8,696 nucleotides of DNA, taken from Candidatus Bathyarchaeota archaeon. Lineage in GTDB: Archaea; Thermoproteota; Bathyarchaeia; TCS64. Below the pieces are notes generated by a model, which ran no database searches, had not been told where the DNA came from, and saw nothing but the letters and a program-made list of their open reading frames with translations. This document shows, in pieces, positions 1 to 6,096 of the stretch (positions within the stretch are counted from its first letter, which is position 1; each line of letters begins with the position of its first letter). The position numbers were made by a program, and so were the translations under genes. The stretch is from assembly GCA_020697635.1 (NCBI GenBank), contig JAEHCT010000041.1, positions 1-8,696 of the forward strand, read 5' to 3'.

Positions 1-282
1 AGATCTCGGTGGTTATTTACTGTACCTTAATTTTTTATCATTTTTATATTAAAATAACGCTTTTCTTGAAATAACAATTATTTTTAGTTAAAAACGTTAA
101 TATAATTTTTATTTTTTACTTTTTAGCTATAATTGAATAGAAATATGGTTCTCACGGCCACAAAAACTACCGCGTGCGCAGTATATGTTAGTCAAGTTCC
201 ATGTAACAAGGAACAAATCACTCAAATCCGAGTAATCTCCCCTTCTCAACGCATCTGTAAACTGCAATAAAAAGAAGGGAAA
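1..282. other. AT-rich intergenic region without a recognisable gene
   Basis: No convincing coding frame, tRNA or rRNA is visible. Roughly the first 130 bases are made almost entirely of A and T, with many T-runs on the plus strand, in sharp contrast to the GC-rich genes that follow. A perfect 6-bp inverted repeat with a 2-nt spacer lies at 81-94, but such repeats are expected by chance in DNA this AT-rich. The part next to the zinc-ribbon gene carries a 7-bp inverted repeat (240-246 with 273-279) and a T-rich stretch on the minus strand, listed separately. The region may be the regulatory or terminator zone between this gene group and whatever lies to the left. Confidence 0.6.
264..282 (-). 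terminator. Possible T-rich archaeal terminator after the zinc-ribbon gene
   Basis: Immediately after the TAG stop at 285-283, the minus strand enters a pyrimidine-rich stretch that includes a run of five T. Archaeal polymerases commonly terminate at T-runs. A 7-bp inverted repeat (273-279 against 240-246) overlaps it, but its 26-nt loop is long for an intrinsic hairpin, so the T-run is the main argument. It would close the minus-strand gene group. Confidence 0.35.
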
Positions 283-531
283 CTAAGGCGCCACTCCATC
301 GGCTAACAGATCCGGGTCGTTACCAAGGTAGATAGGGTTCGCCCTACCACACCTGCTGCACTCCAAGTCCTCGTACCTCAGCTTGTTACCGCAATCACAG
401 ACCGTCCACAGCTGAGCCCCACAGTTAGGACAGAACTTAGCCTTCGTCTTCGGGTGAGGCCCCTGACTAAGAATCGATCTGATGGCCGTCTTACAGTACG
501 CGCAGTGACCCTGCTTGATAACAGACTCCAT
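283..531 (-). CDS. Small double zinc-ribbon protein, function unknown
   Basis: This 82-residue protein has eight cysteines in four pairs: C10/C13, C34/C37, C45/C47 and C58/C61. That is enough for two structural zinc sites of the zinc-ribbon type; one of the knuckles is an unusual C-x-C. There is no enzyme motif, signal peptide or membrane segment. Such archaeal proteins often bind nucleic acid or protein partners, but nothing seen here gives a specific role. It follows the tRNA-thiolase gene by 30 nt on the same strand. The ATG at 531 has no Shine-Dalgarno sequence, but a TATA-like box is centred about 26 nt upstream, which supports this start as leaderless. The regular cysteine spacing and codon use like the neighbours argue for a real gene. 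Confidence 0.75.
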   Translation of the reverse strand: MESVIKQGHCAYCKTAIRSILSQGPHPKTKAKFCPNCGAQLWTVCDCGNKLRYEDLECSRCGRANPIYLGNDPDLLADGVAP

Positions 532-553
532 AATACTTTATCGTCAGCTGAGG

Positions 554-560
554 TTAAAAA
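554..560 (-). promoter_or_regulatory. TATA-like promoter of the zinc-ribbon gene
   Basis: The minus strand reads TTTTTAA here, immediately after the stop codon of the thiolase gene and centred about 26 nt before the ATG at 531. This spacing matches an archaeal TATA box whose transcript begins at or next to the start codon. No Shine-Dalgarno sequence lies in the 30-nt gap, so leaderless initiation is the simplest reading. Confidence 0.45.
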
Positions 561-561
561 C

Positions 562-1482
562 TCATTCCGTCCTACCGGAGAGCTCGCAGGCCCTGCACAG
601 GTCGCCCCTCGCGGGGCTGCCGCAGACCCTGCACCGCCTCAAGACGCCGCCGTCGCCTCTCCCGCGGATCTTGAGCCCCGTCTGGTAGACTATGAACTTC
701 GTTCCGGGGCGCTTGACCTCCATGCGGTTCAGGAACCTGCGCACGTCCGACCTCATCGCCTCCTCAGAGTAGGGACAAGGGAGGCTCTGAAACTCCAGGC
801 CGTTAACATATGCGTAGAAGGTGGTCTCCCGCTCAGGCACCTCGCACAGAGGCTTCACTCTCCTAACGAAGCCCTCGAGGCTCTGGCCCCCAGGGCGGAA
901 CGCATCGATCCTCATGGCGTCGCCCCGAAGAACGTTCAGCAACACGCTCTGAGCCATGTCGTCCAAGTTGTGGCCGGTGGCGAGCCTATCCGCGTCCACC
1001 GCCTTCGCCGCCTCGTCGAGGGCCCTGCGCCGGAGCACACCGCAGTAGCTGCACGTCCCCAGCTCCCTGTCCCTCGCGGCGATCACGTCCATGGTCTCGC
1101 CGAACAGCTCCTTGAACCCGACTGTATGCATCTCTACGCCCAGCTCACTGCAGTTCTTCTCCGCGAGGGAGAGAGCCTCGTCCCTATAACCTTTGACGCC
1201 CTCGTCGACGCAGACCGCCACCAGCTCGGCGTAGGGCCTGTCCCTCTCCAGCTCGTGTAGAAGCCTGAGCATGGCGAGGCTGTCCTTGCCCCCGCTGACG
1301 CCGACGGCTATCCTGCTGTCGTACTCGAACATGTTGTACTTGCCTACGGTCTTCTTTACCCTCTCGAAGAGGGAGTCGTTGAAGCAGGCGGCGCACAGAC
1401 GCTCCCCCGAGTAAGGCCGATAGTAGACAGAGGGGGCTCCGCGGCACTTGGTGCAGCTACGATTCAACGTGTTCAACGTCAT
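562..1482 (-). CDS. ttuA: TtuA/Ncs6 (TtcA-family) tRNA 2-thiolation enzyme
   Basis: This 306-residue protein is an adenylating sulfurtransferase of the TtuA/Ncs6 branch, which activates C2 of a tRNA uridine with ATP and replaces the oxygen with sulfur. Visible parts in order are: an N-terminal zinc finger (C10, C13, C30, C33); the PP-loop SGGKDS at 63-68; CSYC at 144-147 together with C236, the three-cysteine set that holds the catalytic [4Fe-4S] cluster in characterised TtuA; the GHNLDD motif at 170-175; and a C-terminal zinc finger (C284, C287, C296, C299). Length and architecture match archaeal members. The target could be U34 (Ncs6-like) or U54 (TtuA-like); sequence alone does not decide. 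The ubiquitin-like sulfur carrier gene 27 nt upstream is the expected partner. A TTTTTATA box at 1503-1496 lies rather close to the ATG at 1482, so the exact start is slightly uncertain. Confidence 0.92.
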   Translation of the reverse strand: MTLNTLNRSCTKCRGAPSVYYRPYSGERLCAACFNDSLFERVKKTVGKYNMFEYDSRIAVGVSGGKDSLAMLRLLHELERDRPYAELVAVCVDEGVKGYRDEALSLAEKNCSELGVEMHTVGFKELFGETMDVIAARDRELGTCSYCGVLRRRALDEAAKAVDADRLATGHNLDDMAQSVLLNVLRGDAMRIDAFRPGGQSLEGFVRRVKPLCEVPERETTFYAYVNGLEFQSLPCPYSEEAMRSDVRRFLNRMEVKRPGTKFIVYQTGLKIRGRGDGGVLRRCRVCGSPARGDLCRACELSGRTE

Positions 1483-1509
1483 CTCAGCCCAGCGCTATAA
1501 AAACCATGC

Positions 1510-1794
1510 CTAGCCGCCGTGTGTAACAGGCAAAAATACAAGCGTGGAGCCGTCTCTCAAGGGCGTCGAGGGCCCCTCCAGATTAGAAGCCTCAACACCG
1601 TCCACGAGGATCAACGCATTGGGTGCGTAGCTGCCTACGACCCTGTCTATGAGTACATCCTCTAACCCCGGTAGCTCCTTAACCAGCCTACCAACCATGT
1701 CCCCTAGCGAGGAACCGCTCTCAACCTCGAGTCTGACCTCATGTGAGCCGGCGGCGTCCCTGAGGACCCCCATCAACCTTACGTTTACACGCAC
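1510..1794 (-). CDS. MoaD/ThiS-family ubiquitin-like sulfur carrier (SAMP/TtuB-like)
   Basis: This 94-residue protein has the beta-grasp pattern of MoaD and ThiS: an N-terminal strand-rich segment, an amphipathic helix around residues 29-42, the ALILVDG strand near 60-66, and a C-terminus ending VTHGG. The terminal Gly-Gly is the residue pair that is adenylated by an E1-like enzyme and converted to thiocarboxylate. Members serve as sulfur carriers for molybdopterin, thiamine or tRNA thiolation, and some archaeal ones (SAMPs) are also attached to proteins. The thiolase gene directly downstream favours a tRNA-thiolation role; molybdopterin synthesis remains possible because no moaE is visible. 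The start is GTG at 1794, supported by a well-placed TATA box and the absence of a Shine-Dalgarno sequence. Confidence 0.88.
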   Translation of the reverse strand: MRVNVRLMGVLRDAAGSHEVRLEVESGSSLGDMVGRLVKELPGLEDVLIDRVVGSYAPNALILVDGVEASNLEGPSTPLRDGSTLVFLPVTHGG

Positions 1795-1818
1795 AGCATC
1801 AAACCCCGCGCCACAGCC

Positions 1819-1829
1819 TATAAAGTTTC
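1819..1829 (-). promoter_or_regulatory. BRE/TATA promoter of the MoaD-like gene
   Basis: On the minus strand GAAAC is followed directly by TTTATA, a good match to an archaeal BRE plus TATA element. The box (1824-1819) is centred about 28 nt before the GTG at 1794, so transcription would begin at the start codon. It overlaps the stop codon of the upstream methyltransferase gene, showing that the sulfur-carrier and thiolase genes can be expressed separately from the genes before them. Confidence 0.55.
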
Positions 1830-3150
1830 AAGTCCTAGCCATCTTCGCGATGAAGAACCCGTTACAGTCGTGTAGATGAGGATAAAGCCTCTGAGCCTCA
1901 TGCAGGCCACGCAGCCCCGGCTCACCGATCCTCGGCGCAGCCTCGACGGCGACGAAGTCAGGGTTCTCATCGAGGAAAGCCCTCACCACGCCCTCGTTCT
2001 CGTCAACCGTTACGCTGCATGTGCTATACACGAGCCTACCGCCTCTCGCGACCCTATGCGCGGCACTGCACAGTATCCTGTACTGCAGGTCGGACATCCT
2101 GCCTATGGATCTGCCGCTGAGCCTCCAACGGGAGCTGGGTTCGCTGAAGAAGTTGCCCGACCCGGTGCACGGAGGATCCACTAAGACCAGGTCGGCCTCA
2201 ACCGAGGGGAGTCCGCCGACGGTTCTCGCGTCCCCTAGGAACGGTTTAGCTATCTCTACGCCGAGCCTCTCCATGATGCCCTCGAAGGAGCGGAGACGTC
2301 TCATGCTGGAGTCCACGGAGATTATCCTGCCACGGTTTCCCATCAACTGAGCCAGGTGGCTCGTCTTGATGCCGGGAGCCGCGCAGACGTCGAGCACCAG
2401 CTCGCCGGGGGAGGGGGCGGCGACCGCGCCAGCCAAGACGCTTGCCCTGTCCTGTATGATGAACTCGCCTCTCCGGTACCCGGGTACACTCGTAAAACCG
2501 GTGGGGTCCTCCACCCTGTAAACATGGTCTATGCTCCGATCCTTCTCCAGACGGAGGCCGTGTCCTCGGAGGCCTTTCACTGTCTGGCTGACATCCCGAA
2601 GAGTGTTCAGCCTTAGGTAGACGGGGACCTCCACCGGCTCCAGCATCCGTTTCGTCTCTTCCTCCCCGAACTCCCTCAGGAGATACCTGACGTACCACTC
2701 GGGGTGACTGTACATGAGAGCCAGTCTCTTCTCCAGGTCAAGACCTGAGAAACAGAGTTCTTGACGCGGGATCAGCTCGACGGCTTCATCTACCGTCGAG
2801 AAGGCTTTCTCGCCTAGGACCTCCTTGGCGTGATCATATAACGCGTAAGCCGCAGCAAGACCCTCCCCGAAGTGGACGGTATATGTGTACAGCCTGAGGA
2901 AGCTGCGGACCCCAAGGCTCAGGTTGCCGAGATAATCGGGTCTAAGCGAATCCTCTATGACGTGGTCTAGGGTGTTCAGACGCGACATGACTCCATAGAT
3001 CAACGCTCCAGACTCCCTCGAGGCCGCCGCGTCATCCACGTCGAGCTGTCGGGTGGCCCTTCTGAGGGCCGCGTCTCCGCTTATCCTCCTGAGCTCTATC
3101 CAGCTTAAGGCCTCGATGGCTATGGTCCAGGCGAGGGTCAAGACATCCAC
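1828..3150 (-). CDS. NusB-domain RNA m5C methyltransferase (RsmB/NSUN family)
   Basis: This 440-residue protein is predicted to transfer a methyl group from S-adenosylmethionine to C5 of cytosine in tRNA or rRNA. An all-helical, NusB-like N-terminal domain covers about residues 1-150. The Rossmann methyltransferase domain follows: motif I DVCAAPGIKT at 254-263, an acidic SAM-binding D280, motif IV DPPCTGSG at 325-332 with the release cysteine C328, and motif VI YSTCS at 375-379 with the nucleophile C378. Both family cysteines are present, so it should be active. The C-terminal HDCNGFFIAKM segment (427-437) is also typical. The start is GTG at 3150, 17 nt after the fumarase alpha stop, with no Shine-Dalgarno sequence; a downstream TTG is a weaker alternative. 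The target base cannot be told from sequence. Confidence 0.9.
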   Translation of the reverse strand: MDVLTLAWTIAIEALSWIELRRISGDAALRRATRQLDVDDAAASRESGALIYGVMSRLNTLDHVIEDSLRPDYLGNLSLGVRSFLRLYTYTVHFGEGLAAAYALYDHAKEVLGEKAFSTVDEAVELIPRQELCFSGLDLEKRLALMYSHPEWYVRYLLREFGEEETKRMLEPVEVPVYLRLNTLRDVSQTVKGLRGHGLRLEKDRSIDHVYRVEDPTGFTSVPGYRRGEFIIQDRASVLAGAVAAPSPGELVLDVCAAPGIKTSHLAQLMGNRGRIISVDSSMRRLRSFEGIMERLGVEIAKPFLGDARTVGGLPSVEADLVLVDPPCTGSGNFFSEPSSRWRLSGRSIGRMSDLQYRILCSAAHRVARGGRLVYSTCSVTVDENEGVVRAFLDENPDFVAVEAAPRIGEPGLRGLHEAQRLYPHLHDCNGFFIAKMART

Positions 3151-3167
3151 TGCTATACTTTGATAAT

Positions 3168-4043
3168 TTAGGCGTTTCTATCTATCTCTACCTTTCCGGC
3201 TGCGCTTATCGTGGCCTTGGCGTGGCGTAGACCCCAGCAACTTATGACGACGCCGACGGGAAGCGACGCGGGGTGCCTCGCGGCCATCTCCACGTGTACG
3301 TCGAGGACGCTCGGCCCCTCCCCGAGTCCCATGACGCCTATCCCGAGCTCGTTCAGCTTCACCAGAAGCTCCTCCTCGATCTCAGCGACCCTATGGTCAG
3401 GGCTTCTCACCTTGAAGGGCCTAAGCAATGCGTCTTTAGCCAGCTTCATGCACGCGTCTTCGCCTCCCCCGATCCCGACGCCCACGAAGTAGGGAGGGCA
3501 CCCGAGGCTGCCTGCCTGAGCCACCGCCTCCACGACGAACTGCTTGACGCCCCTGAGGCCTAGGCCGGGCTTCAGCATCCTGTGGGCTGCAACGTTGCTG
3601 CTTCCTCCGCCCTTCGGCATGGCGACAAGCTCGAGGCCATCCCCGGGGACCATGTCGACGTATATTATCGGGACATGGCCGTTGAGGCCGACGTTGCTAC
3701 CCGTGTTTCCCTTGAACATGTCCACCGCGTTTGGACGCAGAGGCACCTCCTTGGTGGCCCTCTTAGTGGCCTCCACGAGCACTTCCTTGAGCTTGGAGCG
3801 TAGGGGGAAACCGTCGCCCACCTTCGCCATGAAGGCGACGACCCCAGTATCCTGGCACATGGGCTTGCTTCCCTCGCGTGCGATATTCACGTTCTCCAGG
3901 ATGTTAGCCATCTGGGACGTCCCGACGGAGCCTTCCGTCTCCCTCATCAGGCGATCCATCTCCTCCACGTACTCGACGGGGAGCTCGGTCGCCGCTATCC
4001 TGAGAAGCTCCACGGCGGTGTCCTCTACCATCTTCTCGATCAT
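3168..4043 (-). CDS. fumA: Class I fumarate hydratase, alpha subunit
   Basis: This 291-residue protein matches the N-terminal (alpha) half of iron-sulfur class I fumarases and tartrate dehydratases, which interconvert malate and fumarate in the cytoplasm. C63 (in PMCQDTG), C182 (in GSLGCPP) and C269 (in ISCWGLRHA) are the expected ligands of the labile [4Fe-4S] cluster. The family signature MPKGGGSSN lies at 142-150. The gene begins 2 nt after the beta-subunit stop; its ATG is preceded by a strong GGAGGG (4055-4050) with a 6-nt spacer, so the two subunits are translationally linked. L-tartrate dehydratase is the main alternative, since the subunits are homologous; the divergent fumarate reductase operon makes fumarase much more likely. 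The short name is used by homology to the split archaeal enzymes. Confidence 0.92.
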   Translation of the reverse strand: MIEKMVEDTAVELLRIAATELPVEYVEEMDRLMRETEGSVGTSQMANILENVNIAREGSKPMCQDTGVVAFMAKVGDGFPLRSKLKEVLVEATKRATKEVPLRPNAVDMFKGNTGSNVGLNGHVPIIYVDMVPGDGLELVAMPKGGGSSNVAAHRMLKPGLGLRGVKQFVVEAVAQAGSLGCPPYFVGVGIGGGEDACMKLAKDALLRPFKVRSPDHRVAEIEEELLVKLNELGIGVMGLGEGPSVLDVHVEMAARHPASLPVGVVISCWGLRHAKATISAAGKVEIDRNA

Positions 4044-4045
4044 CT

Positions 4046-4648
4046 TTAACCCTCCATCTCCTCGATAAGCTGGTCACGTCTCTCGGCGACCCTGGCTCCG
4101 ACATCGGCGGTGAGGTTCCCCCCGTGGGTGTCTATCGTCACGATCATCGGGCCGAAGTCCTCCACGTCGTACACCCAGAGACACTCCGGCATACCCAGCT
4201 CCTCCAGCCAGAAAACGTCTCTCACCTTCTTTATCCCTCGGGCCGCCAGCAGCGCTGCTCCGCCGGTGAAAGCCCCATAGACGCAGCCATACTCCCGGCA
4301 CGCCTTGGCCGTACGCTTACCCATGCCCCCTTTCCCGATTATGACGGAGGGGCGGTACACCTTGATGAACTCGTCCTGAAATATCTCCATGCGGGCGCTG
4401 GTAGTCGGCCCTGCGGCGACGACCCGCCACTCGCCGCCATCGTCCTTCTGCATGATGGGCCCGCAGTGAAAAACTCCGTTCCCTTTGAAGTCGACCGGCG
4501 GAGCCTCGCCCTTCTCGTTTAGCTCTAGCGCCTTCAGGTGAGCCTCGTCCCGCGCCGTGACCACGGTGCCGGTAACATATATGAGGTCCCCGGCTCGGAG
4601 ATTTCTAATCTCCTCCTCAGGGACCGGAGTCTTGAGATGATGCTCCAT
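4046..4648 (-). CDS. fumB: Class I fumarate hydratase, beta subunit
   Basis: This 200-residue protein is the beta (C-terminal domain) subunit of a two-subunit class I fumarase; it packs against the iron-sulfur alpha subunit and contributes substrate-binding residues. Recognisable family blocks are TARDEAHLK (31-39), HCGPI (61-65), GPTTSARM (80-87), IIGKGGM (103-109), GAFTGGAALL (125-134) and the IDTHGGNL segment near the C-terminus. The ATG at 4648 has a GAGGT Shine-Dalgarno sequence (4659-4655) with a 6-nt spacer. It is the first gene of the minus-strand group and is transcribed away from the Hdr-fumarate reductase operon. Here beta precedes alpha, the reverse of the domain order in fused bacterial enzymes. 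As with alpha, a tartrate dehydratase cannot be formally excluded. Confidence 0.92.
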   Translation of the reverse strand: MEHHLKTPVPEEEIRNLRAGDLIYVTGTVVTARDEAHLKALELNEKGEAPPVDFKGNGVFHCGPIMQKDDGGEWRVVAAGPTTSARMEIFQDEFIKVYRPSVIIGKGGMGKRTAKACREYGCVYGAFTGGAALLAARGIKKVRDVFWLEELGMPECLWVYDVEDFGPMIVTIDTHGGNLTADVGARVAERRDQLIEEMEG

Positions 4649-4774
4649 AACTCTACCTCATTGATAGTTGTGGCTAATCTTATTGAGGCTTATTGTGCTT
4701 GGAGTGAAACCGATAAACCAGATTCGTTTGGCGCCCTCGAAAAGCATAATATCCGCCATTGAAGATTGTTAGGG
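4649..4774. promoter_or_regulatory. Divergent promoter region between fumarase and Hdr-fumarate reductase operons
   Basis: This 126-bp stretch separates the start of the fumarase beta gene (minus) from the HdrC-like gene (plus) and must carry promoters for both directions. The plus-strand TATA element at 4738-4752 is clear. On the minus strand only weak AT-rich candidates (around 4672-4698) are visible, with a Shine-Dalgarno sequence close to the fumarase start. I see no convincing palindromic operator. The shared region makes joint regulation of fumarase and fumarate reductase plausible. Confidence 0.6.
4738..4752 (+). promoter_or_regulatory. BRE/TATA promoter of the hdrC-hdrB-frdB-frdA-hdrA operon
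   Basis: A purine-rich CGAAAAG element is followed by CATAATAT, a BRE-plus-TATA arrangement. The TATA part is centred about 26 nt before the ATG at 4775, so the transcript would start at or beside that codon. No strong Shine-Dalgarno sequence suits any of the three candidate starts (TTG 4766, ATG 4775, ATG 4808), and this spacing is the main reason to prefer 4775. Confidence 0.5.
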
Positions 4775-5194
4775 ATGTCTTATCCTAGGTCGAAGTTAAT
4801 TCTTCGCATGGAGCCCGAGAACAAGCACTTCAAGGATCGGGTTGTGGAGCTAAGCGGAGAAAACGTTGACCTCTGCTTTCAGTGCGGCGCCTGCAGCTCC
4901 GGGTGCCCCATGACTCAGGAGATGGATTATCTTCCCAGCAAGATCATAAGGATGGTGCAGCTGGGGCTCGAAGAAGCTCTGGAATCCAAGACAATATGGG
5001 TCTGCACCACGTGCTTCAACTGCGAGGTCCGTTGCCCCCGCGGGATAGATGTAGCCAACGTCATGGAAGCCTTGAGGCAGCTCGTTCTACGGAGAAAGTA
5101 TGACAGGGTCAGCCTCGACGAACTGAGCCCAGAGGAAATAAGAGAACTACCCCAGATAGCCATAGTGTCAAACCAGAGGAAGCTCACGGCATGA
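4775..5194 (+). CDS. hdrC: HdrC-like ferredoxin subunit with two [4Fe-4S] motifs
   Basis: This small soluble protein (139 residues from this start) has two C-x2-C-x2-C-x3-CP motifs, at C34/C37/C40/C44 and C77/C80/C83/C87, in the layout of heterodisulfide reductase subunit C. HdrC passes electrons between HdrA and the CCG-domain subunit HdrB. The C-terminal tail (LPQIAIVSNQRK) also resembles HdrC rather than a generic ferredoxin. No membrane segment is visible, so this is the cytoplasmic type and not part of a membrane-bound HdrDE. The start is chosen from the TATA spacing; TTG at 4766 or ATG at 4808 would change only the poorly conserved N-terminus. Its stop overlaps the start of the next gene by 4 nt, so it is the first gene of a tight operon. 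Confidence is high for the family and lower for the actual electron partner. Confidence 0.88.
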   Translation: MSYPRSKLILRMEPENKHFKDRVVELSGENVDLCFQCGACSSGCPMTQEMDYLPSKIIRMVQLGLEEALESKTIWVCTTCFNCEVRCPRGIDVANVMEALRQLVLRRKYDRVSLDELSPEEIRELPQIAIVSNQRKLTA

Positions 5195-6093
5195 CGAGAC
5201 TAGCATACTACCCGGGATGCACGCTGAAGACTAACGCCAAGAACTTCGAGGACTCCACCATCGCCACGGCCGAGAAGCTGGGCATAGAACTGGTGGAGCC
5301 TGAGAGATGGAACTGCTGTGGCACCGTCCACTCGCTTTCCACCGACGACGTCATGCACCACCTGGCTCCAATACGGAACCTGTTAAGAGTGGAGGAACTC
5401 AGCAACGCGGGAGAGGTGGATTCGAAGCAGGTCGTCACCCTTTGCGCCATGTGCTATAACACGCTGAAGCGCAGCAACATGGTCTTCAACGAGGACAGCG
5501 ACCGGAAGAAGAAAATCCGTGACAACATGTACAAGGAGGACATAGAGTACAGCGGTAACGTCGAGGTGCTACACCACCTCGAGGTCCTCCGAGAGATGGG
5601 CTGGGACAAGGTCAAGGAAGCCGTAGCGAACCCCCTGAACGGGTTAAAGGTCGCGCCATACTACGGCTGTCTCCTGCTTCGTCCAAGAGGCATAGGAGTT
5701 GACGACACGGACGACCCCACCATCATGGAAGACATGTTGGAGGCGCTGGGAGCAGAGACGGTAGGCTTCGCGTACAGCCAGAAGTGCTGCGGCAGCTACA
5801 ACGCCGTCCACATGAAAGAGGTCGTCGCGGATCTAGCCCATAAGATACTTAAGCAGGCGGAGGAGGCCGGCGCCGACATGCTGGTCACTGCTTGCCCCCT
5901 CTGCGAGTACAACCTCGGCCCCAGGCAGTCCGAGGTGGAGAAGAGATATCCCGTTTTTAAATCAATCCCCGTGGTCTACTTCACCCAGCTCATGGCGTTA
6001 GCCTTCAGCCTGGGCGAAGAGGCTGCGGCTTTCACGGGCAACAAGCCCGACCCGAGGCCCCTGCTGAGAGACAAGGGGCTACTGGAGGAATAG
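5191..6093 (+). CDS. hdrB: HdrB-like protein with two CCG iron-sulfur domains
   Basis: This 300-residue protein has two complete cysteine-rich CCG domains: C10, C42-C43, C85/C88 and C160, C199-C200, C235/C238. In HdrB each such domain binds a noncubane [4Fe-4S] cluster that cleaves the CoM-S-S-CoB disulfide. All ligands are kept here, so the protein could act on a disulfide or thiol pair. Similar domains occur at the C-terminus of TfrB and in the SdhE subunit of type E succinate:quinone reductases, so the substrate is not certain. No strongly hydrophobic membrane segment is present. The ATG lies in an ATGA overlap with hdrC, with GAGGA (5176-5180) upstream. The gap between C43 and C85 (41 residues) is slightly longer than in the second domain (34). 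Confidence 0.9.
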   Translation: MTRLAYYPGCTLKTNAKNFEDSTIATAEKLGIELVEPERWNCCGTVHSLSTDDVMHHLAPIRNLLRVEELSNAGEVDSKQVVTLCAMCYNTLKRSNMVFNEDSDRKKKIRDNMYKEDIEYSGNVEVLHHLEVLREMGWDKVKEAVANPLNGLKVAPYYGCLLLRPRGIGVDDTDDPTIMEDMLEALGAETVGFAYSQKCCGSYNAVHMKEVVADLAHKILKQAEEAGADMLVTACPLCEYNLGPRQSEVEKRYPVFKSIPVVYFTQLMALAFSLGEEAAAFTGNKPDPRPLLRDKGLLEE

Positions 6094-6096
6094 AAG

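Noticed and set aside
196..214. Inverted repeat GTTCC / GGAAC with a 9-nt loop
   Set aside because: Only 5 bp long, with no T-run or other context; not distinguishable from chance.
130..282. Possible tRNA or small RNA gene in the gene-free stretch
   Set aside because: No T-arm consensus, anticodon stem or acceptor pairing could be found on either strand.
454..1260. Long plus-strand open frame (268 codons) opposite the tRNA thiolase
   Set aside because: The minus strand encodes a protein with PP-loop, zinc fingers and cluster cysteines over the same bases. The opposite frame has no recognisable motif and is explained by GC-rich third positions.
3544..4068. Plus-strand open frame (174 codons) opposite fumarase alpha
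   Set aside because: Low-complexity Ser/Pro/Thr-rich translation without a motif; the minus-strand fumarase is unambiguous.
4538..4762. Small plus-strand open frame (74 codons) running from inside fumarase beta into the divergent intergenic region
   Set aside because: Half of it is antisense to fumarase beta, it would cover the promoter of the hdrC operon, and it has no motif.
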